A DNA stretch of 64,000 nucleotides, taken from positions 2,170,001 through 2,234,000 of the forward strand of contig NZ_CP170448.1 of assembly GCF_042466685.1 (NCBI RefSeq), read 5' to 3'. A program made the position numbers and the translations under genes. This stretch comes from Vreelandella sp042466685. Its GTDB lineage: Bacteria; Pseudomonadota; Gammaproteobacteria; Pseudomonadales; Halomonadaceae. The first letter of the stretch is position 1. The number at the start of each line of letters is the position of its first letter. The notes under the pieces were generated by a model. It saw nothing but the letters and a program-made list of their open reading frames with translations. It had not been told where the DNA came from and ran no database searches. This document shows, in pieces, positions 9,045 through 18,329 of this stretch.

Positions 9045-9524
9045 TTAAGCGATAACGATCATGGCTTGATCGAATTCTACCGGCTCGCCATCTTCCACCA
9101 GGATGGCTTCCACGACACCGTCACGGTCAGCTTCAATCTGGTTCATCATTTTCATGGCTTCAATGATGCATATGGTGTCGCCCTGCTTAACGCTATCGCC
9201 CACTTCAACAAAGGATTTGGCGCCCGGCGCTGGGCTGCGGTAAAAGGTGCCGACCATGGGCGAGTTAACGGCTTCGCCCTGGTAGCTTGCGCCCTGAGGC
9301 TCTGCTTCAGAAGCAGGCGCTGATGCTGGAGCAGCGCCTGCAGCGGGAGCGGCTGGTGCATAGCCAGGATGCTGCGCATATTGCGGCATAGGCTGTGGCT
9401 GCCACGAAGCACCGTTAGGATGGCGGCTGATGCGTACTGACTCTTCGCCTTCCTGAATTTCAATCTCGCTAATATTGGACTCTTCGAGCAGCTCAATCAG
9501 TTTCTTAACTTTGCGGATATCCAT
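9045..9524 (-). CDS. accB: Biotin carboxyl carrier protein of acetyl-CoA carboxylase
   Basis: Carries the biotin that shuttles CO2 between biotin carboxylase and carboxyltransferase. The 159-residue protein has an N-terminal helical region (MDIRKVKKLIELLEES), a flexible Pro/Ala/Gln-rich linker at about residues 42-75 and a C-terminal biotinyl domain with Lys125 in the EAMKMMNQI motif. It is the first gene of accB-accC. The aroQ gene, which precedes accB in many gammaproteobacteria, is absent here. Confidence 0.97.
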   Translation of the reverse strand: MDIRKVKKLIELLEESNISEIEIQEGEESVRISRHPNGASWQPQPMPQYAQHPGYAPAAPAAGAAPASAPASEAEPQGASYQGEAVNSPMVGTFYRSPAPGAKSFVEVGDSVKQGDTICIIEAMKMMNQIEADRDGVVEAILVEDGEPVEFDQAMIVIA

Positions 9525-9857
9525 GGCATAGCCCCATCAATGTCTTAAAAGTAGTCACAAAGCGCTCACGCATAGGTGCAGGCAGCTCTTTATGGCGCGT
9601 ACGTTGCGCAGTAAACCAAAATTAAAAATGAGGAGAACGCGGCATGTTAGCGAACGTTACCCCGTTCTCACCGTTAAAAAAGCAAGTTTTTAGCTAATGT
9701 GGGAGCGGAGTTTGCCGAAAAAGTGCCAGGATGTCCAGCAACAGCCTAAGCCAATGGCAAAACCCACATCTAAAGCAGAATTAAACAACTGTTTGACGAT
9801 GTTCGCTGCAAAAAGCCTTTTCAGCCTCTTTGAATTGCGATTAGACAGGGATAGAAA
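9525..9857. other. Intergenic region between dsbD and accB
   Basis: About 330 bp without a recognised gene, which must contain the accBC promoter on the minus strand. Read on that strand, it holds an open stretch of about 49 codons directly after the dsbD stop that ends with a hydrophobic segment (…ALDVGFAIGLGCCWTSW…). It has no ATG start and no recognisable family. Pseudomonads have aroQ at this position, but I see no aroQ signature here. Confidence 0.4.
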
Positions 9858-11708
9858 TCAGCCGTTCACTACCCAGCGGTTGACGGATTCAAGATGTTCG
9901 TACAGCTGGTCGGCAGTCACTTCGCCTTGGATGCGCGCAGCACGAATCTCCTCGCCCTGGCTGAAAAAGAGCAAGCTGGGAGGGCCGAAAAGATCGAATT
10001 GATTCAGCAATTCACGGCTTTGGGGGTCTGTGTGGGTGACATCGGCCGCGATCAAGGTGTAATTGCTTAGTGCTGCGGAAACCTGCGGATCAGGATAAAC
10101 ATCCCGCTCCAGCAACTTGCAGGAAATGCACCAGTCGGCGGTAAAGTGAACAAACACCGGCTGATTAGCGCCTTCAGCTTGGCTAATTGCCGCTTCAAGC
10201 TCGGTTAAGCTGCTTACCTGAGTGAATTCGAGTGTTGCTAGCTTATTTCCGCTAGTGCTGGAGGTTGCCGCAAGGGGGCGCAAGGGGTTGCTGCCCCCCT
10301 GAGCGGCGCCAATCACCAGGGCTATCCCCCAAGCTAGCAGCATTAGCCCCAGCGTTTGGCGTGCCCGTGGCCACCCCTGTGGCTGATTGAAACTCAGCGC
10401 CCCAAGCGCCAGCGCTGTACCGATAGCAAGGGCTGCCCAAAGCAGCAGCGCCATCGGCGCGGCCACTAAACGCTCAATCATCCAAATGGCGACGCCTAGC
10501 ATCAGCAGCCCAAAAGCGATTTTGACACCATTCATCCAGGCGCCGGAGCGGGGCATTAGGGTGGCGCCAAAGGTGCCCACCAAAAGAAGCGGTACTCCCA
10601 TGCCCATGCCAAGTGCAAACAGCACCGCGCCGCCCATCGCGGCATCCCCTGTTGAGGAGATAAACACCAGCGCACCCGCCAGGGGAGCCGTCACACAGGG
10701 CGATACCACCAGTACCGAGAGGGCGCCAGCCAGCGCTAACCCTGCCGGGCCGCTGCGCTGAGCGCGTGACTGCCAAGCGTCAATACGGTTGGTCAAGCGG
10801 GGCGATAGATTAAGGTTAAAGGCGCCAAACATGGCCAGGGCAAAGAGCGTAAAGAGCACGGCAAAGGTGATTAATACCGGTGCTGACTGCAGGTGCGCCT
10901 GAAGATTAAGTCCAGCACCAAACAGCCCCATTAAGACCCCAACCAGGGCATAGGTTAGCGCCATGCCGAGTACATAGCTTAACGAGAGGGCAAAGGCGCG
11001 GGGGCGGGTAGGGTTCTGGCCGACGATGATCGATGACAAAATCGGAATCATCGGCAGTACGCAGGGGGTAAAGGTGAGGCCCAAGCCAGCCATAAAAAAC
11101 AGCCCTAGCGCTAGCGCTAGACTCGCATCGCTGATCACGGCGCTAAAGCGGCTGTCCGCACTTTGCGGCCCAGAGAAGTCACGCTGTGAGGTGGCCGTTT
11201 CACTTGCAGTGATATCACCTGCTTGCCAGTTTGCAAATTGATTGGGCGGCTCCGTTTCGCTTGCCTTAAGCTGCGTGCGCTCCGGTGGGTAGCATAAACC
11301 TGCGTCTGCGCAGCCTTGAAAGGTTAGCTCAATATTTAAAGGGCCTGAGTAGGGGGCTTCCAGCGGTACTTCAAACACTACCTGGTCGCGGAATACATAC
11401 ACATCGCCCATAAACTCATCGTTGGTAAAGATGCCCTGGGGGATGCTGGGATCGCCGAGACTGATACCCTCCGTTTGACTGGCTACCGCAAACTGGTGGC
11501 GATAGAGGTAGTACTTATCTGCGATATCCACACCGATATAGAGTGTATCGCCATCATGCCAAGCGGTCGGCTGAAAGGCTTCCAGCACCGGCAAAAATTC
11601 GTCTTGGTTGCTAGACGATGAAAACCATTGGGCTTTTGCACTTAGCGGTAGCAAGCCAAGAAAGAAAATCAATAATGTAAACAGGCTCAGGCGTTTAATA
11701 GCTAACAC
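9858..11708 (-). CDS. dsbD: Thiol:disulfide interchange protein DsbD
   Basis: Transfers electrons from cytoplasmic thioredoxin across the inner membrane to periplasmic DsbC/DsbG and cytochrome c maturation proteins. The 616-residue protein has a signal peptide (residues 1-26), a periplasmic alpha domain with Cys133 and Cys139 (FQGCADAGLC), a membrane domain of about eight helices with the conserved Cys-Pro of TFTPCVLPMIP, and a C-terminal thioredoxin-like domain with Cys527 and Cys530 (WCISC). All three redox pairs appear present. The usual position next to accB in pseudomonads is kept, without aroQ between them. Confidence 0.95.
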   Translation of the reverse strand: MLAIKRLSLFTLLIFFLGLLPLSAKAQWFSSSSNQDEFLPVLEAFQPTAWHDGDTLYIGVDIADKYYLYRHQFAVASQTEGISLGDPSIPQGIFTNDEFMGDVYVFRDQVVFEVPLEAPYSGPLNIELTFQGCADAGLCYPPERTQLKASETEPPNQFANWQAGDITASETATSQRDFSGPQSADSRFSAVISDASLALALGLFFMAGLGLTFTPCVLPMIPILSSIIVGQNPTRPRAFALSLSYVLGMALTYALVGVLMGLFGAGLNLQAHLQSAPVLITFAVLFTLFALAMFGAFNLNLSPRLTNRIDAWQSRAQRSGPAGLALAGALSVLVVSPCVTAPLAGALVFISSTGDAAMGGAVLFALGMGMGVPLLLVGTFGATLMPRSGAWMNGVKIAFGLLMLGVAIWMIERLVAAPMALLLWAALAIGTALALGALSFNQPQGWPRARQTLGLMLLAWGIALVIGAAQGGSNPLRPLAATSSTSGNKLATLEFTQVSSLTELEAAISQAEGANQPVFVHFTADWCISCKLLERDVYPDPQVSAALSNYTLIAADVTHTDPQSRELLNQFDLFGPPSLLFFSQGEEIRAARIQGEVTADQLYEHLESVNRWVVNG

Positions 11709-11831
11709 GGTGCGTCCTTAATCAATGGCATCGCAGTGAAAGGCGAATAGCATACCGCAACCTTATACCTCTGGCGTATACGCTGCGGTGACGTGACGCG
11801 GCTCCTAACAGTGACTTAATCCTGCGCCTAT

Positions 11832-11860
11832 AAAAAGACCGCCCGAAGGCGGCCCTTTAT
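11832..11860 (-). terminator. Terminator downstream of ppa
   Basis: Read on the minus strand, GGGCCGCC-TTCG-GGCGGTC forms a tight tetraloop hairpin followed by TTTTTAT. It is placed about 40 bases after the ppa stop codon. Confidence 0.85.
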
Positions 11861-11897
11861 CCCATTGGCGGCAAAAAAACTCACTGCCATGCAACGG

Positions 11898-12428
11898 TTA
11901 CGCTTTTTGATAGGCGGTAACGGACTTCTCAATCGCCTTGCGTGCGGCGTCAGCACCTTCCCAGGACTCGACTTTTACCCATTTGCCTTTCTCGAGATCT
12001 TTGTAGTTCTCGAAGAAGTGCGCAATTTGCTGGCGCAGTAGCTCAGGCAGGTCGGTCACTTCGTGGACATCGTCATAGAGCGAGCTTAGCTTGGCATGGG
12101 GCACACAGATCAACTTGGCATCTTCACCGGCTTCGTCGGTCATGTTCAGAATGCCTACCGGACGGGCGCGAATAATGCTGCCAGGTTGAACCGGGTGCGG
12201 AGTTACCACCAAGGCGTCCAGGGCATCGCCATCGTCGGCCAGAGTATGCGGGATAAAGCCGTAATTGGCGGGGTAGAACATGGGCGTGGCCATAAAGCGG
12301 TCAACGAGTAGCGCGCCCATATCCTTATCAATTTCATATTTGATCGGGTCGTGGTTGGCAGGGATTTCGATCACCACGTAAACGTCGTTAGGGAGATCCT
12401 TTCCAGCAGGGATATTATCGAAGTTCAT
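11898..12428 (-). CDS. ppa: Inorganic pyrophosphatase
   Basis: Hydrolyses pyrophosphate to phosphate in the cytoplasm and so drives biosynthetic reactions. The family I soluble enzyme of 176 residues has YEIDKDMGALLVDR, YPANYGFIPHTLADDGDALD with the metal-binding Asp residues, and the conserved ENYKDLEKGKWVKV near the C-terminus. Two ATGs are adjacent (12431 and 12428). The AAGGA site four and seven bases upstream favours the second. The window also encodes a PPi-type phosphofructokinase (pfp), so both enzymes would draw on the same pyrophosphate pool. Confidence 0.97.
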   Translation of the reverse strand: MNFDNIPAGKDLPNDVYVVIEIPANHDPIKYEIDKDMGALLVDRFMATPMFYPANYGFIPHTLADDGDALDALVVTPHPVQPGSIIRARPVGILNMTDEAGEDAKLICVPHAKLSSLYDDVHEVTDLPELLRQQIAHFFENYKDLEKGKWVKVESWEGADAARKAIEKSVTAYQKA

Positions 12429-12712
12429 CATTGATTCCTTGATAGTGCTGTGGCTAGAGTCGTGCCGTGGTTAGGCAATCGTTTCAGAGTCGTTTTATGG
12501 CGAAGAATTATACGAACATGGCTGCCCAATTACCAATGCGACATAGGTTGCCCGTGGGTGATCATTCATATGTCTTTCCATTTGGACGAATATGATAGAG
12601 ACGTTTGGTGGGCATCGTTTCTGCTCCGCTGCGTGTATCATAGGCAGCGTTTATTGACAGTGTTGGTTGACAGTGATGTCCCTCGAACGAGTCGGCAGCC
12701 TAGGAGGATGAC

Positions 12713-14428
12713 TTGTCGCACGCCCAATTGCTCATCAGTTATGGTCAAGCGTTTGTCGCGCCCGACCGGCGTCTGCACCGCAGTTCAATGTCGGTTCGCT
12801 TTCCTGAAGCGCCGCTGCTTCGCGCCAAAGGTGGCTGCGCGGTGATCAGCGACTCCATTTCACGCAATACCATGGCCAAGCAGGCGGGAGATATAAGCGT
12901 GCGCGGCTTTCTGGCCGACTACTTTTCTACGCCTGACCACTGGGATGTTAAAACCTCGGCCACCCGCGTACTGCGTGCGCTTAACAGCTGGTGTTACAGC
13001 CAAAGCCAGCATGTTAAAGAGGGCAGTTTTGTTTCCTCCATGTCGGCCATGGTATTTCGTGGTCGTGAAGCCCATCTGTTTCATATGGGGGATACGCTGG
13101 TGTTTCGGTTGCGGGGTGCAGAGTTTGAACAGCTCAGTCGTGACCATGTGACCGATCTCGGCGGTTATCGCTACCCTTCGCGGGCGCTGGGTATGGATGG
13201 CAGTGTCGATATTGATTACACCCATATTGCGCTTAAACAGGGCGATCTGTTCCTGTTTACCACCCAGGGGGTGCGCGGCACGCTGCTGCCTTCCGATTAT
13301 GTGCGCCTGATTCGTCAGGATGCCAGCGATCTGGATGCCGCCTGTGAGCGGCTAGCCAATGAGGCAAAGCAGCGTGCTCAGGAGCGTGGCTACGGCGGCG
13401 ATCAGTTCTGTTTTCAACTGGTACGCATCGACGAATTGCCCGAAGAGGTCACCGAGCACCCGGGGCAGCTATACGGCGATCTGCCCATCCCTCCAGAGCT
13501 GGCACCGGGGGAGCGTTTAGACGGCCTGGAGATTCTCGCCGTGCTATCACGCACGGCACAGTCGCGGGTTTATCGCGTCCGCGATGTGCATAGCGAGCGG
13601 GAAATGGTCATGAAAGCACCCAGTCCTGAGCTTTCGTTACGTAATGCCTATCTAGAGCACTTTCTACTCCAGCAGTGGGTAGTGGAGCGGGTGAACTCGC
13701 CCTTTGTGGTGAAAGTGATGGAGCCTTCCCGCCCGCGTCGCTATCTCTACTACTTAATGCAGCACATCGAAGGCGAAACGCTGCGGCAATGGGCGGAGCG
13801 CCATCCTCAAGCCAGCTTGACTCAGCGCCTGGATATTGCCAATCAGTTGGGTAAGGCAGTGCAGGCGCTGCATCATCGGGAAATCATTCATCAGCAGATC
13901 AATCCCGATAATATTTTGATCGACCCCCACGGCAAGCTAGTGCTCACCGATTTTAGTGCTTGCCATATGCGCGATGGGGAAGGGCACCGCCACTCAGGTG
14001 AGTTGCTCAGGCAGATTGGCTTTAACGAACACACCGCACCTGAGTACGCCTTGGGTGACAGCATTGGTCGGCGCAGCGATCAGTACTCCTTAGCCTCCAC
14101 GACTTACTGGCTATTGACCGGCGCATTACCCTATACGCTTACACCCAACCGACTGCGCAGCCATACTGATCTGGAGGAGTTGACCTATCGCAGCGCGCGT
14201 ACCACCAATCCAGAAATATCACCCGAACTGGACGATGCGCTACGCCGCGCCTTGGATCCCCAACGGGCGCTGCGGTTTAGGCGTATGTCCGAGTTTTTGC
14301 ATGCGCTTAGGGTGCCGCTGGGGCGGCTACCTAATCGGGAAGAGAGCCGCCAGGAGCCGCGGCGGTTTTGGCAGGGGGTAGCGGGGATTCTGTTATTGCT
14401 GCTAGTGCTTTCCTGGTTGCTACGCTAA
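12713..14428 (+). CDS. PP2C-phosphatase / protein-kinase fusion with altered active sites
   Basis: A 571-residue protein with a PP2C-like domain (about residues 1-240), a Ser/Thr-kinase-like domain (about 265-535) and one C-terminal membrane helix (about 551-570). It starts at a TTG preceded by AGGAGG at ideal spacing. PP2C motifs are partly kept (Asp47, HMGDTLVFRL, Asp230), but the Asp of the usual SDG motif is Gln185 (TTQGV). The kinase keeps Lys301, Asn400, Asp413 (DFS) and APE at 442-444, but the catalytic HRD Asp is Gln395 (HQQINPDN) and the glycine loop is missing. Fusions of this kind occur in proteobacteria, in some cases near nitrate transport genes, which are not seen here. Kinase activity is doubtful and a scaffold or sensor role is possible. 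Confidence 0.85.
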   Translation: MSHAQLLISYGQAFVAPDRRLHRSSMSVRFPEAPLLRAKGGCAVISDSISRNTMAKQAGDISVRGFLADYFSTPDHWDVKTSATRVLRALNSWCYSQSQHVKEGSFVSSMSAMVFRGREAHLFHMGDTLVFRLRGAEFEQLSRDHVTDLGGYRYPSRALGMDGSVDIDYTHIALKQGDLFLFTTQGVRGTLLPSDYVRLIRQDASDLDAACERLANEAKQRAQERGYGGDQFCFQLVRIDELPEEVTEHPGQLYGDLPIPPELAPGERLDGLEILAVLSRTAQSRVYRVRDVHSEREMVMKAPSPELSLRNAYLEHFLLQQWVVERVNSPFVVKVMEPSRPRRYLYYLMQHIEGETLRQWAERHPQASLTQRLDIANQLGKAVQALHHREIIHQQINPDNILIDPHGKLVLTDFSACHMRDGEGHRHSGELLRQIGFNEHTAPEYALGDSIGRRSDQYSLASTTYWLLTGALPYTLTPNRLRSHTDLEELTYRSARTTNPEISPELDDALRRALDPQRALRFRRMSEFLHALRVPLGRLPNREESRQEPRRFWQGVAGILLLLLVLSWLLR

Positions 14429-14476
14429 CCCCAGGCGACGAAGTGCATATAAGAAGTGCATATAAAAAGTACCCAT

Positions 14477-14514
14477 AAAACGGGGCGATGAATTACTTCA
14501 TCGCCCCGTTTTTT
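14477..14514. terminator. Bidirectional terminator between the kinase fusion gene and pfp
   Basis: Arms CGGGGCGATGAA (14481-14492) and TTCATCGCCCCG (14497-14508) form a perfect 12-bp stem with a four-base loop, flanked by AAAA and TTTTTT. It serves both convergent genes. A duplicated 13-mer GAAGTGCATATAA lies just before it (about 14440-14467). Confidence 0.92.
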
Positions 14515-14545
14515 ATTGCCGCTATTTTAGTCTTGAGGTGTTAAC

Positions 14546-15805
14546 TTACAGCGTAAAAACAGGCAGCTTGCGCTCTGCTTTGGCCAGTTTCAGCTTGGCG
14601 ACTTTAGGCAGGCCGTTCTCAAACGGCGGAAAGTCCTCTCCCTGAATCAGCGGTGAGAGATAGTCACGGCAGGTCTGAGTAATCGCAAAGCCGTTTTCAC
14701 TGATAAAGTCCCGGGGCATAAACTTCTCTTGGTTAGCCACCTGGGAAAGCGGGGCAGAGATCACGTCCCACTGGTAGGGAGCCTGGGAGATACGGCGAAT
14801 AGCCGGCATCATGGCGTTTTTACCCGCCAGCGCCAGGGTGACCGCTTCGCGGCCCACGGCATAGGCTTGTTCTACGTCGGTTTTAGACGCCAGGTGGCGC
14901 GCCGCGCGCTGCAAGTAGTCGGCGACTGCCCAGTGGTACTTGTAGCCCAAATCCTGCTTGATCATACCGGCAAGGGTCGGGGCTACGCCGCCAAGCTGAC
15001 GGTGGCCGAACGCATCGGTATTGCCCGCATCGGCCAGGAAGGTGCCATCTTCATAGCGAGCGCCCTCAGAAACCACAATAACGCAGTAACCATACTGCTT
15101 AACACTCTCCTCAACCCGCGCCATCGCCGCTTTACGGTTAAAGGGTATCTCCGGGAAAATAATCATATGTGGCGGCTCGCCTTCGGCTTCGCCAGCTAAC
15201 CCACCTGCAGCGGCGATCCAGCCCGCGTGGCGGCCCATGACTTCGAGCACAAATACTTTGGTAGAGGTGGCGCACATGGAGGCGATATCCAGCGATGCCT
15301 CCAGGGTCGAGGTGGCGATATACTTAGCGACACTGCCAAAGCCCGGGCTGTTATCGGTAATCGGCAGGTCGTTATCGACGGTTTTGGGCACGTGGATAGC
15401 GGTCAGCGGATAGCCCAGTTTCTCGGAAAGTTGCGAGACCTTTAAGCAGGTGTCTGCGCTGTCACCGCCACCGTTGTAGAAAAAATAGCGAATATCGTGG
15501 GCTTTAAAGACTTCAATTAACCGCTCGTACTGGGCGCGGTGGGTATCGATGTCTTTTAACTTATAGCGGCAGGAGCCAAAAGCGCCGCCGGGTGTATGGC
15601 GCAGGGCGGCAATGGCTTCATCGCTCTCCTGGGTAACGTCGATAAGGTCTTCCGTTAAGGCACCGATAATGCCGTTGTGACCGGCGTAAACCTTGCCAAT
15701 CTGATCGGGGGCTTGGCGGCAAGCTTCGATAACGCCGCAGGCGCTGGCGTTGATCACGGCGGTAACGCCACCGGATTGGGCGTAAAAGGCATTATGCTGG
15801 GCCAT
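14546..15805 (-). CDS. pfp: 6-phosphofructokinase, pyrophosphate-dependent type
   Basis: Phosphorylates fructose 6-phosphate in glycolysis, here probably with PPi and reversibly. The 419-residue protein has the phosphoryl-donor loop NGGGDSADT (Gly113-Asp115) and the active-site motif PKTVDNDL with Lys141. ATP enzymes normally have Gly in place of this Lys, and the Lys is the known marker of PPi dependence. The DMNE-like substrate motif appears as LEVMGRHAGW. It lies alone on the minus strand. Donor preference is inferred from residues. Confidence 0.92.
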   Translation of the reverse strand: MAQHNAFYAQSGGVTAVINASACGVIEACRQAPDQIGKVYAGHNGIIGALTEDLIDVTQESDEAIAALRHTPGGAFGSCRYKLKDIDTHRAQYERLIEVFKAHDIRYFFYNGGGDSADTCLKVSQLSEKLGYPLTAIHVPKTVDNDLPITDNSPGFGSVAKYIATSTLEASLDIASMCATSTKVFVLEVMGRHAGWIAAAGGLAGEAEGEPPHMIIFPEIPFNRKAAMARVEESVKQYGYCVIVVSEGARYEDGTFLADAGNTDAFGHRQLGGVAPTLAGMIKQDLGYKYHWAVADYLQRAARHLASKTDVEQAYAVGREAVTLALAGKNAMMPAIRRISQAPYQWDVISAPLSQVANQEKFMPRDFISENGFAITQTCRDYLSPLIQGEDFPPFENGLPKVAKLKLAKAERKLPVFTL

Positions 15806-15829
15806 GGAAACGTCTCATCTCCTGAAAGT

Positions 15830-15865
15830 GTATAGAGTTAGTCGAATGTATAGCGTTAGTCGATA
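15830..15865. repeat. 18-bp imperfect direct repeat upstream of pfp
   Basis: Two adjacent copies, GTATAGAGTTAGTCGAAT and GTATAGCGTTAGTCGATA, differ at three positions. They begin 25 bases upstream of the pfp start codon, where an operator or a leader element could lie. No known binding site is recognised. Confidence 0.6.
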
Positions 15866-16047
15866 CTGTTTTAGCGCTCGTCTATGATCAACGCCAAGCT
15901 CACGTTACCCCTTAGCGTTCGTGCTAAACCACGCTGCTACATTGAGGCAAAGTCTAGCGTAAAGCCTGATGCTCTGCATCAGTGGCTCTCTGACTTCGTG
16001 GTGGCACTAGCAATAACATCTGGCGGCTGACGATTGACGGCGATGTG

Positions 16048-16716
16048 TTAATCAGCACCATCCATCTCTTGTTCACGCTGGGCAAGCTGCCAGCCGCCCA
16101 AGTCTTTATAGCGATTGACCATGGCGCAAAACAGCTCGGCGGTGCGTTCGGTGTCATAACGAGCGGAGTGGGCGGCCTTGTTATCAAACTCAATGCCCGC
16201 AGCACGGCATGCCCTGGCAAGCACCGTTTGCCCATAGATCAGGCCTGCAAGGGTGGCGGTATCAAAGCTTGAGAAAGGGTGGAACGGGTTGCGCTTAATC
16301 CCGCAGCGATTGACCGCTGCGTTGAGGAAACCCTGATCGAACGCTGCATTATGGCCGACTAAAATGGCGCGGGTGCAGTCGTGGGCTTTGATCGATTTAC
16401 GAATCGGGCGGAAAATTTCCCCCAGCGCTTCAGACTCGCTCAGCGCCACTTGGCGGCGTAGCGGATCGTCCAGGTTAATCCCGGTAAAATCGAGCGCGGA
16501 CTGCTCTACATTCGCGCCCTCGAAGGGCTGAATGTGGTAGGCATAGGTGGCATCAGGAAGCAGGTTGCCCTCCGGATCCATGGTCAGCGTGACGGCGGCT
16601 ATCTCAAGCACAGCGTCGCCTTGGGCATTAAATCCCCCGGTTTCTAAATCAACGACCACGGGCAGGTAACTGCGAAAACGTTGGGCCATTAATTCGCGGG
16701 CAATTGCCTCGCTCAT
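16048..16716 (-). CDS. rnt: Ribonuclease T
   Basis: A 3'-5' exoribonuclease that trims the CCA end of tRNA during turnover and matures 5S, 23S and other stable RNA ends. The 222-residue protein has the complete DEDDh set: Asp23 and Glu25 (VVDLETGGFN), Asp127 (HNAAFDQGFL), His183 and Asp188 (HSARYDTERTAELF). An upstream ATG at 16794 would add 26 residues, but the ATG at 16716 has AAGGAG at good spacing and matches the family length. Basic residues in the N-terminal and central segments fit the RNA-binding patch. Confidence 0.95.
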   Translation of the reverse strand: MSEAIARELMAQRFRSYLPVVVDLETGGFNAQGDAVLEIAAVTLTMDPEGNLLPDATYAYHIQPFEGANVEQSALDFTGINLDDPLRRQVALSESEALGEIFRPIRKSIKAHDCTRAILVGHNAAFDQGFLNAAVNRCGIKRNPFHPFSSFDTATLAGLIYGQTVLARACRAAGIEFDNKAAHSARYDTERTAELFCAMVNRYKDLGGWQLAQREQEMDGAD

Positions 16717-17000
16717 GCAGCTCTCCTTATCTTCAAGCGAGTAATAGTTGAAGCAGTAGTAATAAAGCGAGTACTCAATCAACATCAGCGGCAAGCCACC
16801 GCTTTGAATGGTGTGATTCTAGCAGCTTTAGTCCCCAGGCGTCGTTGACGGTATTCGCTGAGCATTGAGAGCGCTATACTCAAGATCTGTCTCAAGGGTT
16901 ATGCCGACGAGCTATGCCAAAGAGCTATCACATTCGCCGGGTGCTAGTGGCAAGTGTGGTTTTTACTAATCAATATTTTATGGTCAACGAGGAGCAAAGA

Positions 17001-18221
17001 ATGTCCGATGTCAAAAAGGTTGTGCTGGCGTATTCAGGCGGCCTGGACACATCCGTTATCGTTAAGTGGTTGCAAGAAACCTACAACTGCGAGGTAGTGA
17101 CCTTTACTGCCGACATCGGTCAGGGCGAAGAAGTCGAACCGGCGCGAACCAAAGCGCAAGCGCTTGGCGTAAAAGAGATTTACATTGAAGACCTGCGCGA
17201 AGAGTTCGTGCGTGATTATGTTTTTCCGATGTTCCGCGCCAACACTATTTACGAGGGCGAGTACCTGCTGGGCACCTCTATCGCTCGCCCGCTTATTGCC
17301 AAGCGGTTGATCGAAATTGCCAATGAGACCGGTGCCGATGCTATTTCTCATGGTGCCACGGGGAAAGGTAACGACCAGGTGCGCTTTGAGCTTGGCGGCT
17401 ATGCCCTGAAGCCAGGTGTAAAAGTCATCGCCCCTTGGCGCGAGTGGGACTTGACCTCTCGCGAGAAGCTAATGGCGTATTGCGAAGAGCATAAAATTCC
17501 GGTTGATTTCTCTAATAAAAAGAAAAAATCGCCGTACTCAATGGATGCCAATCTGCTGCACATCTCCTACGAAGGCGGCATTCTGGAAGATCCCTGGGCT
17601 GAAGCCGAAGACGATATGTGGCGCTGGAGTGTCTCTCCTGAAGCCGCGCCCGATACCCCCACTTACGTTGAGCTAACGTATGAAAAGGGCGATATCGTAG
17701 CGATTGATGGTGAGCCGCTGAAAGCTCATGAAGTGCTCGAAAAGCTCAATAAACTGGGTGGCGACAACGGCATCGGCCGTTTGGATATTGTTGAAAACCG
17801 CTATGTGGGCATGAAGTCCCGTGGCTGTTATGAAACACCAGGGGGCACGATCATGTTGCGCGCTCACCGCGCCATTGAGTCACTGACTCTGGATCGCGAA
17901 GAAGCCCACCTGAAAGACCAACTGATGCCGAAATATGCTGAAGTGATCTACAACGGTTACTGGTGGAGCCCCGAGCGTCGTATGCTGCAGGCCGCCATTG
18001 ACGAGACCCAAAAGAATGTATCGGGCGTCGTGCGCATGAAGCTCTATAAAGGCAACGCTATCGTGGTGGGGCGTAAGTCTGATGAGTCGCTATTTGATGA
18101 ATCAATCGCTACCTTCGAAGATGATGCGGGCGCTTACGACCAGAAAGACGCTGAAGGCTTTATTAAGCTAAACGCGCTCCGGTTGCGCATTGCTGCCGGT
18201 AAAGGGCGTAAGCAGAGCTAA
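17001..18221 (+). CDS. argG: Argininosuccinate synthase
   Basis: Joins citrulline and aspartate with ATP to form argininosuccinate, the penultimate step of arginine synthesis. The 406-residue protein starts MSDVKKVVLAYSGGLDTSV with the N-type ATP pyrophosphatase loop SGGLDTS and has the HGATGKGNDQVRFE signature. The ATG at 17001 is preceded by AGGAG six bases upstream. An ATG at 16914 would add a 29-residue tail not found in the family. It is divergent from rnt across about 280 bp. argH is not in the window. Confidence 0.97.
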   Translation: MSDVKKVVLAYSGGLDTSVIVKWLQETYNCEVVTFTADIGQGEEVEPARTKAQALGVKEIYIEDLREEFVRDYVFPMFRANTIYEGEYLLGTSIARPLIAKRLIEIANETGADAISHGATGKGNDQVRFELGGYALKPGVKVIAPWREWDLTSREKLMAYCEEHKIPVDFSNKKKKSPYSMDANLLHISYEGGILEDPWAEAEDDMWRWSVSPEAAPDTPTYVELTYEKGDIVAIDGEPLKAHEVLEKLNKLGGDNGIGRLDIVENRYVGMKSRGCYETPGGTIMLRAHRAIESLTLDREEAHLKDQLMPKYAEVIYNGYWWSPERRMLQAAIDETQKNVSGVVRMKLYKGNAIVVGRKSDESLFDESIATFEDDAGAYDQKDAEGFIKLNALRLRIAAGKGRKQS

Positions 18222-18248
18222 TTAAGCGCTGATAAAAGCAGCCTATAC

Positions 18249-18283
18249 CTTGTAGGGTGGCTATCGCATTGCCGCCCTACAAG
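18249..18283. other. Hairpin between argG and the HlyU-like gene
   Basis: CTTGTAGGGTGG (18249-18260) pairs with CCGCCCTACAAG (18272-18283), an 12-bp stem with one G-T pair and an 11-base loop. No T-run follows, so it is a weak terminator at best. It could be an RNA-processing or stability element. Confidence 0.6.
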
Positions 18284-18329
18284 CAAAAGAGCCATGGTTT
18301 TTAAATATGGTTTTTAAAAAGGAGCCAGC

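Noticed and set aside
15954..16235. Minus-strand frame across the end of rnt
   Set aside because: It overlaps the coding end of rnt in another frame, with no ribosome-binding site or recognised family.
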